Shown here piece by piece: positions 21,040 to 34,700 of a DNA stretch of 64,000 nucleotides. The notes under the pieces are model-generated. The model was given only the letters and a program-made list of their open reading frames with translations. It was not told the origin of the DNA and ran no database searches. The translations under genes were made by a program, and so were the position numbers. This DNA is from Paragonimus westermani (taxonomy: Eukaryota > Platyhelminthes > Trematoda > Plagiorchiida > Troglotrematidae): NCBI GenBank assembly GCA_008508345.1, contig QNGE01000119.1, positions 274,862 to 338,861 on the forward strand, read 5' to 3'. Each line of letters begins with the position of its first letter. The stretch's first letter is position 1.

Positions 21040-21980
21040 AATAACAGAGTTACAAATAAGTGAAATACGAACAGGTTACACAAAAATGTGAACCCGTTTA
21101 ATAACAAATTGCTGTAAAGTCTTTCACAATCCTAATCGAGCTTCACAACAATTCCAGTATTTCACTACATGGATTACGCCAATTTTTTCATGCGTGATTA
21201 AGCTCATCAGTAGGCCGTCAACTCGGTTGCCATACCCTTTGTAGTCAGCAAGTCTGTAAGACTGTCGGACGGGATTCTCCAAAGTTAACTTGGCTAGTTT
21301 TTGTTCTGGCGAGCACAAGGGGATTTTCTCGTAGATTTCGGATGGGCTGGTTCGGGATACCGTTTCCTTCATCAGGCTAGAACACAGTCTTGTCCGAACT
21401 ACCCGTACGAATGTCGTGCAAGGTCAAACAATTCAAAAGAAAATATTTACATTATTACGGATTAGAGATTACTTCAAAGCTGTTACTTTTTTGTAAGCTC
21501 ACAGTAAAGTGCTGCTACTGTGATAGTTTTTTGTGTGTACCGAGCATACGATTTGTGACATCCGGGTTTTCGTGCGTATCAGATGGTCAGGGACCATATT
21601 CTGCCTTATTCGTATGGTCGGACTTGGGTATACCTGGCCAACAACTGTTCACCTAGACCGTGATCCAATTGAGTCAGATGCTGTCACCTATTGAGAACAA
21701 CATAAGCTGAATCGTAAGGCTTTAAATGCGGACAGCAAAACCGTAGAAGGCTGAAGCAGGTAGTTTGTGTTCCAGAACTTACACCGGGTCTCTTGAACGT
21801 CCCACAAAAACAGTGGTAGGTTTTCCCTGTCTTAATTTAGCCTTCTGTCTGTTTTTAAAACCTTGGCAACCTTTGTTAGAGGGACTATTATTTTGATCCA
21901 CTGGCTACCAAATTTAACCAAGGGTTGGGGAGTAGCCAACATTTTTGATCTTCTCATAAGGCTATTTTGTCAACATGCCT

Positions 21981-21982
<2 letters not shown>
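21040..21982. other. No recognisable gene
   Basis: An 82-codon minus-strand frame (21124-21372) and an 88-codon plus-strand frame (21390-21656) have no recognisable motif. Some of the flank next to 21036 may belong to the same Penelope pseudo-LTR. Confidence 0.4.

Positions 21983-22018
<36 letters not shown>
21983..22018. repeat. (TA)n microsatellite
   Basis: Alternating TA over about 35 bp, uninterrupted. Confidence 0.95.
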
Positions 22019-22020
<2 letters not shown>

Positions 22021-23059
22021 AACCTGTTACACAGATTTCAGGAAGCATATTGACAAACTGATCAAGGCCGTCACAGATCTGAGCATTGTTCATCCATATA
22101 GTACACTGACATGGCTTACGTTCCTGTAACTGTCATTTTTTATTGAATTAATGTGAATCGTCTTTCGAATAATGCGTTTTCATCGCATCATACAAAAAAT
22201 GCACAGTCGAGGTTATCGGCTACCCAACTTTTTGAAGTGTGCTAAACAAACTTTTGCCTGACATTAAATGTGGTCGATGTTCAGAATAAATCTAACTACA
22301 GCTTAATACGCATGTATCTGCTCGGTATTGTGCCCTGTGATAAGCAGACCATTTAACCCCGACTGCCGAGTAGCAAGCCGACTTTGGTTTGCTCAGGATA
22401 GCAGTCATGTCAAACCGATCGTGTGCCACTATCATTCCAAGGTATATTACAACCTCCAACTACCGGTCACCACTGGTTACCACTTACTGTGTTCGAGTTC
22501 CGAGTCGAACAGGAAGCCGATGAAACCAGTGATCGATACTATTCCCTGTGCCATTAAGTTGTGCGTCCAATGACTTGTTTCAGTTGGACTAGTGTCCAAG
22601 TCAGAAGGTCAGCATGTTTACTCTAGATGCGGACCGCTGGTGTGTTCCAGCAATGATGGCAGAGATAAGAATCAGTAGCAATATCAACAGTCATACTGTC
22701 TCATCATAACGTGGGACTTACAGTGACACCCACCTTACCACAAAGTTAGCACCACATAGACCGTTCACTTATCTGACTGTTTTGCTGTTTATTTCTTTCT
22801 GTTAAAAAAGCGACTAAGATGGGCCGTAAATATCTACCGTAGTAAAAAAAATAATCGAAAACGTTTACAACATGTCTCCAACAGTGTCAGCTTTAGCAAA
22901 AGAAAGGGACCGGTGTTGTTTTCAGTAGCTTAGTACTGTGTGGACACATTTCAGGTTGTTTCCATTGTTTAAATGATGTTTCAACGGTTCTTCAAAGTTA
23001 CTGCAGCTTGATAAAAATACTCTTTCTTTGACGTAGGGTAAATGCTACACCGTACGGAT
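22019..23059. other. No recognisable gene (1 kb)
   Basis: No motif seen apart from possible decayed 5' sequence of the following Penelope-like copy near 23040. Confidence 0.4.
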
Positions 23060-23880
23060 CTGGTAATTCTACCGGTCGTGAAAGAGGTACAGTTTCCGAT
23101 GGCCTAGTGCAGTATATCAAACCGGATAGTACAATCCTCATTAGCAGACTTTTTCATGTTAGGGACTGAGCAAGAGTTAGCCACAAACATAACAAGTCTG
23201 TCATATTACAAACGCTACATTGATGATACACTAGTATTCAGTCGGTCCAAGCAAGCAATAGATAAACTAGTGCAGCGCTTAAATAGTTGTCATCCCAACC
23301 AGAAAGTAACGTGTGAATTTGAGGCTGATGACTGTTTACCGTTTCTAGACATACTCGCCGGGATGAGCTGTCTATAAGAAATCCGCGTGGTCCGGTTAAT
23401 GGCTGAACTTTAACAGTTTCACACCGGTCCATCACAAACGCGCACTAGTGAATACACTGTTCACCCGCACAAGACGAACCTGTGCACAGGACAGTCTGGT
23501 GGGGGAAGTAGAGTTGCACAAGTCCGTCCTACAATCGAATGGCTATCCAAAATGTTTCATAGAAAGACACTAGACCGAAACCGCCATCTCAACAGGTGGT
23601 CATTGTGAAAAATAAGGTTTATATAGAATTGCCTTTTACAGTATGCATCAAACAATCAATCAATGACATTGAAACACTCAAGCAACCAGTGTCCGTAGTC
23701 GCAAGACAAGCCCTGACCATTGGTCACGCTATCGACCCGGCTTGTGCATTCAGAATCTTATTAAGTCATCCCAGTCCAAGATTCTTGCACTTTGCTGAGG
23801 CTGTCGCAATCAATCGACTGAAGTCGGTCTTGTGTATTCAGAAACAGTCGTTCGCGAGCTTGATCCTGATCTGCACCTAG
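23060..23880 (+). mobile_element. Penelope-like element, second copy, pseudogenised
   Basis: This is a second decayed PLE in plus orientation. Blocks in order are VVKEVQF (23075), ADFFMLGTEQELA (23145), SYYKRYIDDTLVFS with an intact catalytic DD (23202-23243), LPFLDILAG (23337), LVNTLFTRTRRTC (about 23447), ELHKSVLQSNGYPKCFI (about 23512), VYIELPFTV (23617) and a C-terminal GIY-YIG tail with ALTIGHAIDP, AEAVAINRL and CIQKQSFASLIL up to the stop at 23878. The DGVAMGSP-type block before ADFFM is damaged, and at least three frame changes or stops occur. It overlaps the copy at 1-1510 only in part, so the two are separate insertions. Confidence 0.8.
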
Positions 23881-26800
23881 TGACCTTTCCGAACCCACCG
23901 ATCGACTGTTAATCCCACCCACCCCCTAACTGTCCGATATAAAAAACCGTTTCATGTTGTTGTATATTTGGTACTGTTGAGTCAATACGAACTACTTACA
24001 TCTACCAGTTTTTTTTGTTCTAACGATTTTGTTCAAACTTCTAAAGGGAATGAACTGTTTCAAATTCACTAATTTAGTCACTCCCTCGCCCCACATCTGG
24101 TCAGTAAACTTGTTACTCCAGTTTGAACTTATATTCTGGAATACAGTTTGTTGCTCTCGGTCGCCTGGAAGAGATTATGGTTCTTGTAGGATCATAAATC
24201 CAGGCCAGGGTACGTGGACGTGGTTCAAACCTTCCAACTGGAATAACCCTCGCCCATCTATTTCTGTTTACTACTCCCACCACCTTCGGGACGTCGCATA
24301 AACATTTGAAGGCTTCTCATCGATCGGTTTGATCCTAGCCCTCTGAACTTGGAAAGTTCCAACAAGGTGCCACAGCATGGGCCTCGAATTCTCATTCAGA
24401 ATTGTCTGTTACCACATGCACTGGTTAAATCTTTTACTGCAAACCTCTCTGACCTGTCTGGCCTAGACAGAAGTCGCAATATCGGTTTGGATTTTACAGC
24501 ATCTCAGGTGTCATGGTGCATACGAAGCTCGTGGTCGGCGCCGGAATCTTCATCCCTAAAGTAAACACCGTTGTATGGACTGGCTAAAATGATATGAAAA
24601 AGCTCAAAACGATATCCACTCGCCAAGATCATCCACCATTGCATGAATTTAGCAATCACCGAATCATATTCTACACACTGTCGTCAACGTGCAGCCTGCA
24701 GCCGGCTGACAAACGTTTCCTTTTCCTATCTATGCCTACGGTTATTTGCGCTCTGGATTGAGGACACAGTTTGCTAGATCTGATTGATATGGAAGATAGT
24801 AGTCACACTCGAACTAGCTGCTAAAACACTCAGGACCATGAAAGAGCATTCTCATGTTTACACAGGTCTAATCAGAGTGGTGTTCATGATTCCGACTTGT
24901 ACATTCGCTGGGCTGGAAAAACGCTTGTTGCGTATGTTTTGGTGTTGTTCCCACCGACGACGTCTATCACCCTCTAATCTCATACGTACGAGTGGGACCA
25001 CGTGCCATGCAAGTGTGCATCGAAAGACGTGGGCACAATTTAACAATACGCCCAAGTGGCTGTCGCTTCAGAACAGCTCTTATGCTCAGAAAGACCTTCT
25101 GGTGAACGCGTTTAGGGCCCAAAGCTGAAGACGAGTGGGCAAACTGACAGGCTTGTAAACAGACAGGTATGAACTCTCGGACTGGCACAACATACGGGTT
25201 TGACAGCTGCGATCTGTAGATCGCCATTTTTTTCACAGTTGGCACAATTCATCGGAGGTCGCTACACAGCGACCGACTAGGCTATGAGGGTGGCGTACAC
25301 GGGGTATTGAAACGTATGCGAAAACAACGCGTCCACTGTGTATGCAGCCAGTTGGGTCTGCGAAGGCGATAACTGTATGTCATCCATATTAGTTATTCAT
25401 GCGATGTTGGAACGACTACAAATGACCTATTATTGACTGCTGATCATCCCGAAGGGGTGGGGGTGTAACATTTGACTGCTGTCTGGCGAAGCGTCGTACG
25501 TATGTGTAGGTGTTCGGGGGGTTGGGTGTGTGAACCACCCAACGGGTGTGAGGGTTGTCAGCTGGTCTGGCGCCAGCTCGACCCCAGGGGCCAGGTACTC
25601 AGACAGTCAGCCGGCTGCCGCCAAGACCGCTTCAATGCTCTCTATCTCACGCACGCACGCGATGTATGACGATCAGCCGGTCGGATATGAGCTGTTGCGA
25701 TGCTAGGGTCCTGACAACACATCCAGTTTTAGCAGCTGAGTTGTACTGATGTGGGTCCGATTATTCCGGTCTTCAACTTGGTCGTGCTCGTTGTCAAGCC
25801 AGACTCAGTGTGGCTACACCAAGTATGGTGAGAACTTGACATCAAAGATGTATACTGTGTGAGCGAGAGAGAGAAGGAGGGTTTCGTGTGGGTGGTGTTC
25901 GCTCCACTACTGATGGTGGCGACACCGATCAGAACGGACTGCGCACGATGAAGTTGATTCATGGATGAGCGTGTCGAAGCCAGATGAGCGTGTTGAATTA
26001 GAACTGGCGATTCACCTTTACGAAGAGAGCCAGCACGTTGTCGCCACAGTGGAGCGCGTGAACAACTTGCAGATGGCTCGTCGTGATTGGCCTCGACGTA
26101 GTTACAATGAAGGCAGTCCACAACCATTTAGGTGCGATCAGTGCACGAAGGGGATATAATGCCTCGTGAAGCTATGGTGATGGGCAATTCTCCGTGATAA
26201 TGAGGGACGGTTTTATTAACTGACGTCAGGCCTAACTGGACCGAATGAACGAGGTCAATATTTACTCGTCATGTTGGGTCATAATGACTCGAAAACGCTG
26301 GCAATATCGTTGGTTTATAAATCCCATTCATGAATCCATTCTCTTCAATGATTTTGTCGCTGGTTGATAAAGTATTAACGGTTAGATAGATTGGTGATGG
26401 TAGCCTAATGGCCATACAAATGGCAGGGTTAAGTGCAAATAACGAATAGGATAAGCAGTTGTGTATTTTGTCTAAAGAACTTCTCACAGACTATCACAAC
26501 TGCCGACTGTTTTCGTGCCATCCTGATAGTTCAGTGAATTCATACACTAGTTGTTTCATATACACTAATCACATACTGGAACCCCTGCATAAGCTGAGTC
26601 GGTTTTAGCAACCAGGGTTTTTATATACATGCAGGATATGGTGCTTTTTTCCACAAAATATATCTCACTTTATTGGACATGGGTGGCAGGAATGTTTTCG
26701 GCAAATAGTAGTATTAAATAGTGTGCGGACTCTATACAAATGACTGGGGCCTGAAGAATTGCTTACAAAAAAGAAGGGTACATAACAGAGGATTGAGGTA

Positions 26801-26943
26801 CATAATTAGCATAGGTATAATCGTGGAAATAATTGGAAATAGACAAGGGTGGTTCGCATCCGATAGTAACTGTCCGGGTTAATGAGAGTACGGATAACAT
26901 TACGCGGATATATGCGAAGTGTCGGTAAATTGGAAGAGGAAGG
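23881..26943. other. No recognisable gene (3 kb), with a GC-rich part
   Basis: 25250-26160 is clearly richer in GC and CpG than its surroundings and holds overlapping frames on both strands, up to 132 codons (25729-26127 minus). None contains a motif I know. The frames probably reflect composition. Confidence 0.45.
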
Positions 26944-26974
26944 ACCTCATTGAAATGTCGCATTTCAATGAGGT
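26944..26974. repeat. Perfect 14-bp inverted repeat with 3-nt loop
   Basis: ACCTCATTGAAATG (26944-26957), loop TCG, then CATTTCAATGAGGT (26961-26974). There are no mismatches. No T tract follows on either side, so it is not a pol III terminator. Function unknown. Confidence 0.85.
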
Positions 26975-29900
26975 GTAGTTTTGGGGTCGCCTATGTCATC
27001 GCATTTGTTGTCTTGGGGCCCGGCTTAGTTTCCTACGCCCAAGATACGGCGTTGGCAGGACGTTGTCACGTGCATGTATGGGCGTCTCAAGCATGGAGAT
27101 GGCGCAGTGGATGCGTGCATGCAGCATGACAATCGCAGGGCTCGCTATTCGACTGGTGTGTGAAAGTACGACAACGCACAGACGAAGCTGCACGCACAGG
27201 CTGGACCGGGAGTGTCGGAACCGGGCTAGCCGTTGAAGCGCGTGCTATCGGTTTATGCCGTCATGATCATTGTCAGACGGATGAGTGAGTGGGTGAGACA
27301 TCGCGAGTGCAGTGTGTGCTGTCCAGGTCTGGGTGACTGGATAACTAGAATTGGGCCATCCTGTGTGGTACACTGGCACTGGGGCGTTACACCAGTAAAA
27401 CCGGTGTATTCCAAATGAACCCGTTAATGCGTTGATCTATGGAACGTGGTGAATCTAGCCGATACTCCAAAAGTGTGATAGATATCCATAGCAGAAAACA
27501 TTGCAGTTATTAGTGAAACGTGTCCTACTTGCGTGCGAACGGACGCGTTCATCTGAGGTTCATCCATACATTTTCCACCTTAAGAGATCATCATATCACT
27601 TCTGCTGACGTCTCCCGAATCGTCTGAACTAAGTCGTTAGCATTAGTCTACTAAGGTAGATATTAGAAATGAGGTGGCACAGTTCAACTAGATCACCTTT
27701 CGAAGCAGTGCCGTGAATTTTCATTACGTCAATGTTACAGAAGCTTGCATTGTGTGCCAGTACAAATGAAAACCACAGTTAAGCATGCATGTGGAATGAA
27801 CTGGTCGACAAGCACTGATTCCACGTTCACTGAAAGGACAGTGTTGATTTTCGACCTTGTTTATTGTCTATGTACTCACCTTACCAGTTCGCAAGTCAAT
27901 GCGAATCCCACAGAAAGTTTGTCCCACCCATACCTCAACAAGTTTCTATCTGTATGCAAACCAATATTGGTTGACGATATCAACTTCTAAGGTGAGGTTA
28001 TATTTCGTCTTCTTAATGATGTTTCTGCAAAAGCAAAGGGTACTCAGCTCAGAAAAATTCCCCGAGCTATGAAGGAAACGCACTCCAGTTATAACCCCAA
28101 TGTTTGGGGAGTGATTTGGAATAAGCAATGTCATCAAACTGAAGCCACAATACTGTGCGAAAGCTTACACCAACAGACAGATTCCAGTTAACAAGCATCA
28201 ATCGACCTCGGTAACCTGGACATACTTTGATGAGAGAGGGCAGACATGTAACCCAGGCATGATATCTATCTGTTTTGACGAACTTGTCCATAGTACTGAT
28301 GTATGCAGTAAGCGATCGTTGACCTATGCTGATTGGAGCGCCTATTGGTGTTAGGACTTTAAGGTAATATACCTGTTTCTACACCCTGCTGTAGTACGTC
28401 AATGTGGACTCAGTTTGGAAGACTGCAAAGACGTTGATAGAGCAGGCATAAAATCATGTGAGAACAATACCAAAACATGTAAAAGTGACATGGGGACATC
28501 TTAGACGGGATAGGTTCTGTTTTCATAAGTTACTACCAAACTATTCCCAGAAATGACTTTTATATGGAGCTCTTCATTCGTTTTGAATCAAAATTAATTT
28601 CCGGACGGCAGAAGCTTCTTTTAAGAACAATCGAGATGATGTTCACAAGAAAAGGTAAGGCTGACTGGACTATACTGTTTTACTGTTGCACCGATCAAAC
28701 AAAGGGACGCTATGCTCAAATTAGCTGGACGGTTCAGTCATGTCAAGATTGAGACTACTCACAGGCAGCTTCCGCATTTTGGTTGTTTGAAGATGTGGTT
28801 TCGTTGGAAGCTCAAGTGAATGGCTTAGGTACCCGATTGTCCGCCTTACAATGTCAAACTCAGCAAACAACAGACTGTTTAAAGCGTCTTGCGATCAATG
28901 GAAGACGGTAAAACTTTCATAAATAAGTTAAGTTTGTTCCAGAAATTTGATGGTATTTGACCGCATTTTAACTGCCACAGACTGATTCATGTTAATCATT
29001 TATGTTCTTTCTTTCGCTCAGCTATTGCGTTATTTTCAAATTATTTCGACCAGATGCAGATATCCATTTCTGTGTTAATGTTTGCGGAGCCTTCGGCATC
29101 CGCGAAATTCAGTCTTACTGTTTTCTGGCTTTCAACAGTTTGATAGCTTGTCACACAGTATTCGTGTACGGTATTGCTATTAGGCTAACTTGAATCAGTA
29201 GGGTACAGCACCATTGTCATTAGGGTACCACAACAACTAAACCCAAACACAAGACTGACAAACTTTCGTTCACAGTAACTATGAACTTAACCGATAACTT
29301 TGGTTTTGTTAGTCTTTCCATTTGCCCAACTGGTGTAGTATATTCTCTGACACTTCACATAGTACTGAGTTTAAACAACTGGAATAGCCTTTGTGTATGT
29401 TTTCATGGAGGAAACTATTTTTTGTATAGCTCCGTTCACTGTGAACTACTCTACTAACTCTAGTAAACAACTGGTCTGTGTATACAATCACCAGTTGAAT
29501 ACTTCAATTTAACCAGTGCCATCGTCCTATCATGTACCCTGTGGATTTGGTAGTCAGCGCGATGTCAAATGCCTATCTGAGAATTGTAGTCCGTTCTGGT
29601 ATCCCATTTCTCTGTTATCAGAAATAATTATTTGTTGGTCATGTTTCACCATCGTGAAACTGTTGGAGATCTAAAGAACAGATTCATTAATATGACCACA
29701 GTTGTTATTGGTTCCGAGAATAGCATAGCTGTCATCGCCAACGTACATATTTCTTCAGACGCGGATGCAAGGTCACAAGCGGATGTTTCTGTCCACCTTC
29801 ATCCATATGTTGATTTGTTCCCTTTATACCGTCTATGAGGTATTTTAATATCGCCTGTTCTAGGATGAAAGAACACTTCGGGTTGGAATGGTCACAATAA

Positions 29901-31742
29901 CATTATAAACTTGATTATTCGAAATAAGCACGAGTGAAACAAAATAAAGAGGGATGGAAAATGGAACATAGCAGACAGCAGATAAAGGCATATCGTGTTG
30001 AGGAGGCTAGGAAAAGAAGGCTCAGTTGGGAACATGTCATCACTAGTAACTGTCCCCGCAGCTGAACCTGACAGTCCAACAGCGGTGGTGTTGGTCATTA
30101 CTTGTCATAGAGACAGCAGTTTTCACAAATTTGGTATTTAAAAATCGAGTGAGTAATGTTGGGGCAATCAATTTGACCTCTCAGCTTGACAGTTCGTCGT
30201 TAAGTTCAGCAGTGGCTTATCACATAAGCCATACTGCATGCTTCAAGGTCAATCATGCCCGGCGAAGTTAACATAAGTTACTTGAGTTAGTTTTACCACA
30301 GTGGACTATGGGAACACGTTGTGCGGGGCAGAAAGCCGAAATGGTGTGTAATAGGGTCTTCAGCCTTTGAAGTATGAAACTTTCGGATATTACAGTAGAA
30401 TGGAAGCCTTGAACATCAGAAAGGAGGTTTACAGAGATGTCATTGCTGGAAGAAAGAACACAATGAACAACAATCCACATTGCTAAGTCAGCTGTGTCGG
30501 TGTAATAAATAGATTATGAAACTTAAACGTAGACATAAAACATCCTTCGGAGCCGTAGAACCAAGAGATCTTCGGCATTCACCTGTAACAAAGATTCACA
30601 GTAGTTGTCGGTATTTCCCTTCATTGAATGTTTGCAATGGTTTCTGAAAGTTCACAAAAGTTGACGATTCCGTTTATTGATATGACTTATTCAGTCGGAT
30701 TGTACTCAGAATTGTTGGCAATTTTTTCACTCAGCAGATCGTCCTTTGCTGATTCAGTGCTTTAGTTTAGCCGTTTCGGAGGTTCCGACAGCTACTCATT
30801 TTAGGTTTTTCTTCAACATGACGGACGGTTGTCACCAAACCCTGGGTTGTTAAATCAGTAAGGTCACCTTGTCGATTGACAGCTGACTACCGATTTCTAG
30901 GTGTAGCTGTGATGGTGATTTGTCGTCCAACTTGGCTTCAAGCGGTTTTGTTGAGACGCGGACATCTGTACAAAAATTAAGCAGTAACTGTTGAAAAGTG
31001 TACATCTGGGAGAAGAAGACTGCCATGATACTAGCCACCCACATAGTGAAATATGTAGCATTTTAAGTAACGACTCTTGAATGGGTTCAGACTGGGAACA
31101 TATTTTGGTGGACGGTCAACGTAGTAAACATTGAATACCCTTCATGCAGTCAGTTAACACTGTAACAAGACAGAGTTTGCGAAGTAGATGGTATATGTAA
31201 CAAAATCAGTTAACTACGGCCAAAGCACCAAGAAAACAATACTTCCGCGGTTCTTGCTGATGCTTAACTACCAGACAACTAGGAAGAGAAAAAGCAACCA
31301 CCAGCCAAGAAAGAGAGCACAGGAAGAAGGAAAGGCAAAACGACCAACTTGCTGCACGATGTGTCCATGTTCCAACCTTCAACATCAAGGTACCTAAACC
31401 TACGCAGAGATGCAAACGACTATTAAAACAATACTATGGCTGTAACATCTTAGCTTCAAACGGTGAATGACCAGCGAACAGATCTGAAAGTGTAGAACGT
31501 ATTAGGTCAGAGTGGGAGAAAAGTTTGAGCTCCCAGCGGATCTAAGGTCGATCATAACGGGTAGTTAGAAAACATATCGTGTAATTCAGATTGAAACGAG
31601 CTGATAGTGATATCTGTTTATTCGTATGTTCCGTAATTCTTGTTGTGAACAGGATTTGAACATATCAGACGACTTCGTCTCATGCCAAGTACAGGTTGCA
31701 GCTATTTTAACACAACTATCCTGCTTACACAATTTCGTCGTG

Positions 31743-31744
<2 letters not shown>
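26975..31744. other. No recognisable gene (4.8 kb)
   Basis: 26990-27340 is CpG-richer and contains an isolated A-box-like TGGCGCAGTGG at about 27093, without a convincing B box. Elsewhere only short frames without motifs are present. Confidence 0.45.

Positions 31745-31792
<48 letters not shown>
31745..31792. repeat. (TA)n microsatellite
   Basis: About 46 bp of pure alternating TA, the longest in the window. Frames read through it on both strands encode alternating Tyr and Ile and are not genes. Confidence 0.95.
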
Positions 31793-31795
<3 letters not shown>

Positions 31796-34700
31796 TTCAC
31801 ACCAATAATTAAAGTCGCCCAGCGCCATTTCACTAATAAGCTTTCTGTTGCTCGGTGTTCTTTCCAGGTTGGCGAACAGAATGACGATAGGAGTGTTTAA
31901 GTACGTTCCGATACCCAAGTTAATCAGTTAATTTTAAAAGCCTAACTTTGGCTAGTAAGATAACAACACAAGAATCAAAGCCTTACGTTTATCCGTATTT
32001 ACATTTTCATCGAATACAATAATTTGTTCAGGATAGTTCATGTTTGTGTGATTGTGCGATACAAAACCTGAGTTAGTTACGTTCTACAGAGAAGACTAGA
32101 GAAGATCACATGGCAACGGTCAAGGATATCAACTTTAAGATTTTCTAATGCTATGACCAAGAAAGCAAACAAGTGACCGAGGAGACTAGCTATTACCTTT
32201 CAGAATAATGAGAAAAGACAGTCTTTGAAAGCTCACAATATTAACTACAATTCTACCATAATACTCGTGGAGTTTGCCACGAGGAATGATTGATACATTC
32301 GGGTTTGAGCAAGTAATGGTAGAAACCAGATCATATTTGAGAAAAATCTCACTTCAGGAAACGTATGGATCTGACCAAGTAATAGGTAAATGCTTCCGTT
32401 TAATTCCCGAGGAACATTTATTCCATCTACGGAGAGTAATTACACACACGATAACATACGCCCGTCGAAAAGTTATCTGCAGTGCAAAAGTCGTTAGAAA
32501 GTGCACGTCAACATGTACATTTATGAGACCACTCGCTAGTCACTTTCTTCCAACTAACTGTTTGTCTGTAACTAATCTGACATTACATGAAGTATGCATA
32601 ATTGTTCCACGTGTGTTCTGATTAGCCTGAATATTTCAGATTCTGTCAAACTGAGTGGACACAAATGTTTGACTCTTTCGGTTGGCAGTTAACTTACCAG
32701 TAAGCTAATAGGGATAATGAATTGGGAAACTTTGTTCTGACTTGAAAAGTGTGTTTGGAGAAAAACTGGCTACCATATCTGAACGGTACTCAGTGAGGAA
32801 AATCATGACACAAACTGCGATTAGAACATCGTAAGTAATTCATAAAAGACATGATCGTTTATTATCTGGTCGCTGGGATGGTTGGAAAGAGGAGACAGTT
32901 TGGCAGATGGGTGCTGCACGAATTGACTGATGGTCAGGTCCTAAAACTCTTGGACGTAGTTCGTCATTGATGAACGTAGAAGCAATCAAAAGAAATTGGT
33001 GCCTGTGACGATATGCAGACGCTGTGGGGTAGGGTGAAAATGTCTGGAAGATAAATAGATCCCTCAAAGATTGGGCCAACGTCTTTGTTTTACCCAAACA
33101 AACACATAACCGTGAATGGTGTGGTTAACTGAAAGAGTAACCCATTGTTTTTTTAATACACGGTAACTTATTTGAGACGCTGTTACATGTCCGTAAGTTG
33201 ATATTGTGCGCTTAAGGTTGATATCAAGAGTTGAGATGTAGTAAGCAATATGGATCGATTGTGGTCGATCGTCAGTGCTCCAACATACACGTCATGAATT
33301 GTCATCACAAATAGTACGCGAATCACATTATTCACCAGACCTTTCACTGCTTGATCCACAAAAGTTTGACTACTTTGAGCTTTAGCTGTCAAATAAAAGC
33401 CCAAACGACTGTAAACAGAAACCTGAAAGACCTCGCGAAGACTAGAAGTGATAGATTTTAGGGGACCGACACATACACTTCATTGATTGATTGGACTTAA
33501 CATGCCGAAGCCTCTGGAACCTTATTGTGGCTGAACAGTGTTCATCGTGTAGAGAATATGGCGTTCTGTTCAAGCGGCACCGTGGTATTAACACATTAAC
33601 ACAGCCTACTTTCTGTCGCATGGTGGTATGCCTTTCTGAATACAGATCAGTCGTATCTGGAGCGAAACAGTCACCTTCTAAACCCTTTTAAACCAAACAA
33701 CGCATCCCATGTACTTTCGCCATCGATTCCACCACAATATCGATGTCCAAAATGAGGCCACTCAGAAAAACAGAGCAACTTTTAATCTGTGGGTGGATGA
33801 AATCCACCGAGACGTGACGATGGGATGCACGAAAAATTATTCTCAATCTCAATCGCATTCTCGTTTCTTTTACTATCCCCCCGCAGTCGTTTCGTGTTAT
33901 ATGTGCATCAGCAGGCATACCACAAACATGAGAGTGGAACGGAATTTTCGTTTCATGTGTACAGTGTAATCACACGCGCTAAACGTGAGTACGTGTATGT
34001 GCATCGTCTGCGTGCTTTGTCGATGAGGCCGGAGGGCAGCAGGCTCCGGGAGGGGCCGACACTGACAACGTGTGAAATGCGTATGCACGCGGTCGCGTTT
34101 TATTCTCACACGATCAATTGCCGGACCAACGCGATGATTGTGATGGATGCACGAACAAAGACGGTTCTCTTATAGACCTCGAGTAGAGCACAAAGGCATG
34201 AACGTCACAAGTTTGTATGTAGGCGCCACGCGCTTCTCACCGGCGGTGATGGCATCATAGCGAAACACTCAATTCTCGCCCCGGTTATAATTGATGCGGT
34301 AAACAAAGTATGATCTCTCTTTCGTCGCAGAACTGACAAATGGAGGTCTAAGGTGTGTTTGTTCAGTACTGGTTGGGCTTTAGCATGTAAGCCAACGCAC
34401 ACAGTGAAAACAAGACCAGCAAAACCAATGCATGTAACAGTTGGGATAGATAGTGACGTTACAGTGCTCTTGAGTTAAGTATACGGTTAGTGTGTTTGAA
34501 ACATCATGGTTTATTGGCAAATCCATATATCTATACCTTCGTACTAATGGACACATTCTTCAATGTATGCTGGACTATAAACGAATCATTGCGAGTACAT
34601 AACGAACCGTATGCTTTCATAGTAACTAAGGTGGCTTAGGTTCTTTGGTTCTACTGGATCTCCCGTTAGTCCCGATAGTCTAAGAATGAGTCTTTAGATT

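Noticed and set aside
27090..27160. A-box TGGCGCAGTGG suggesting another SINE or tRNA
   Set aside because: No acceptable B box downstream and no similarity to the SINE bodies.
31586..31918. 110-codon minus-strand frame
   Set aside because: Reads through the (TA)n run as repeated Tyr-Ile; composition artefact.
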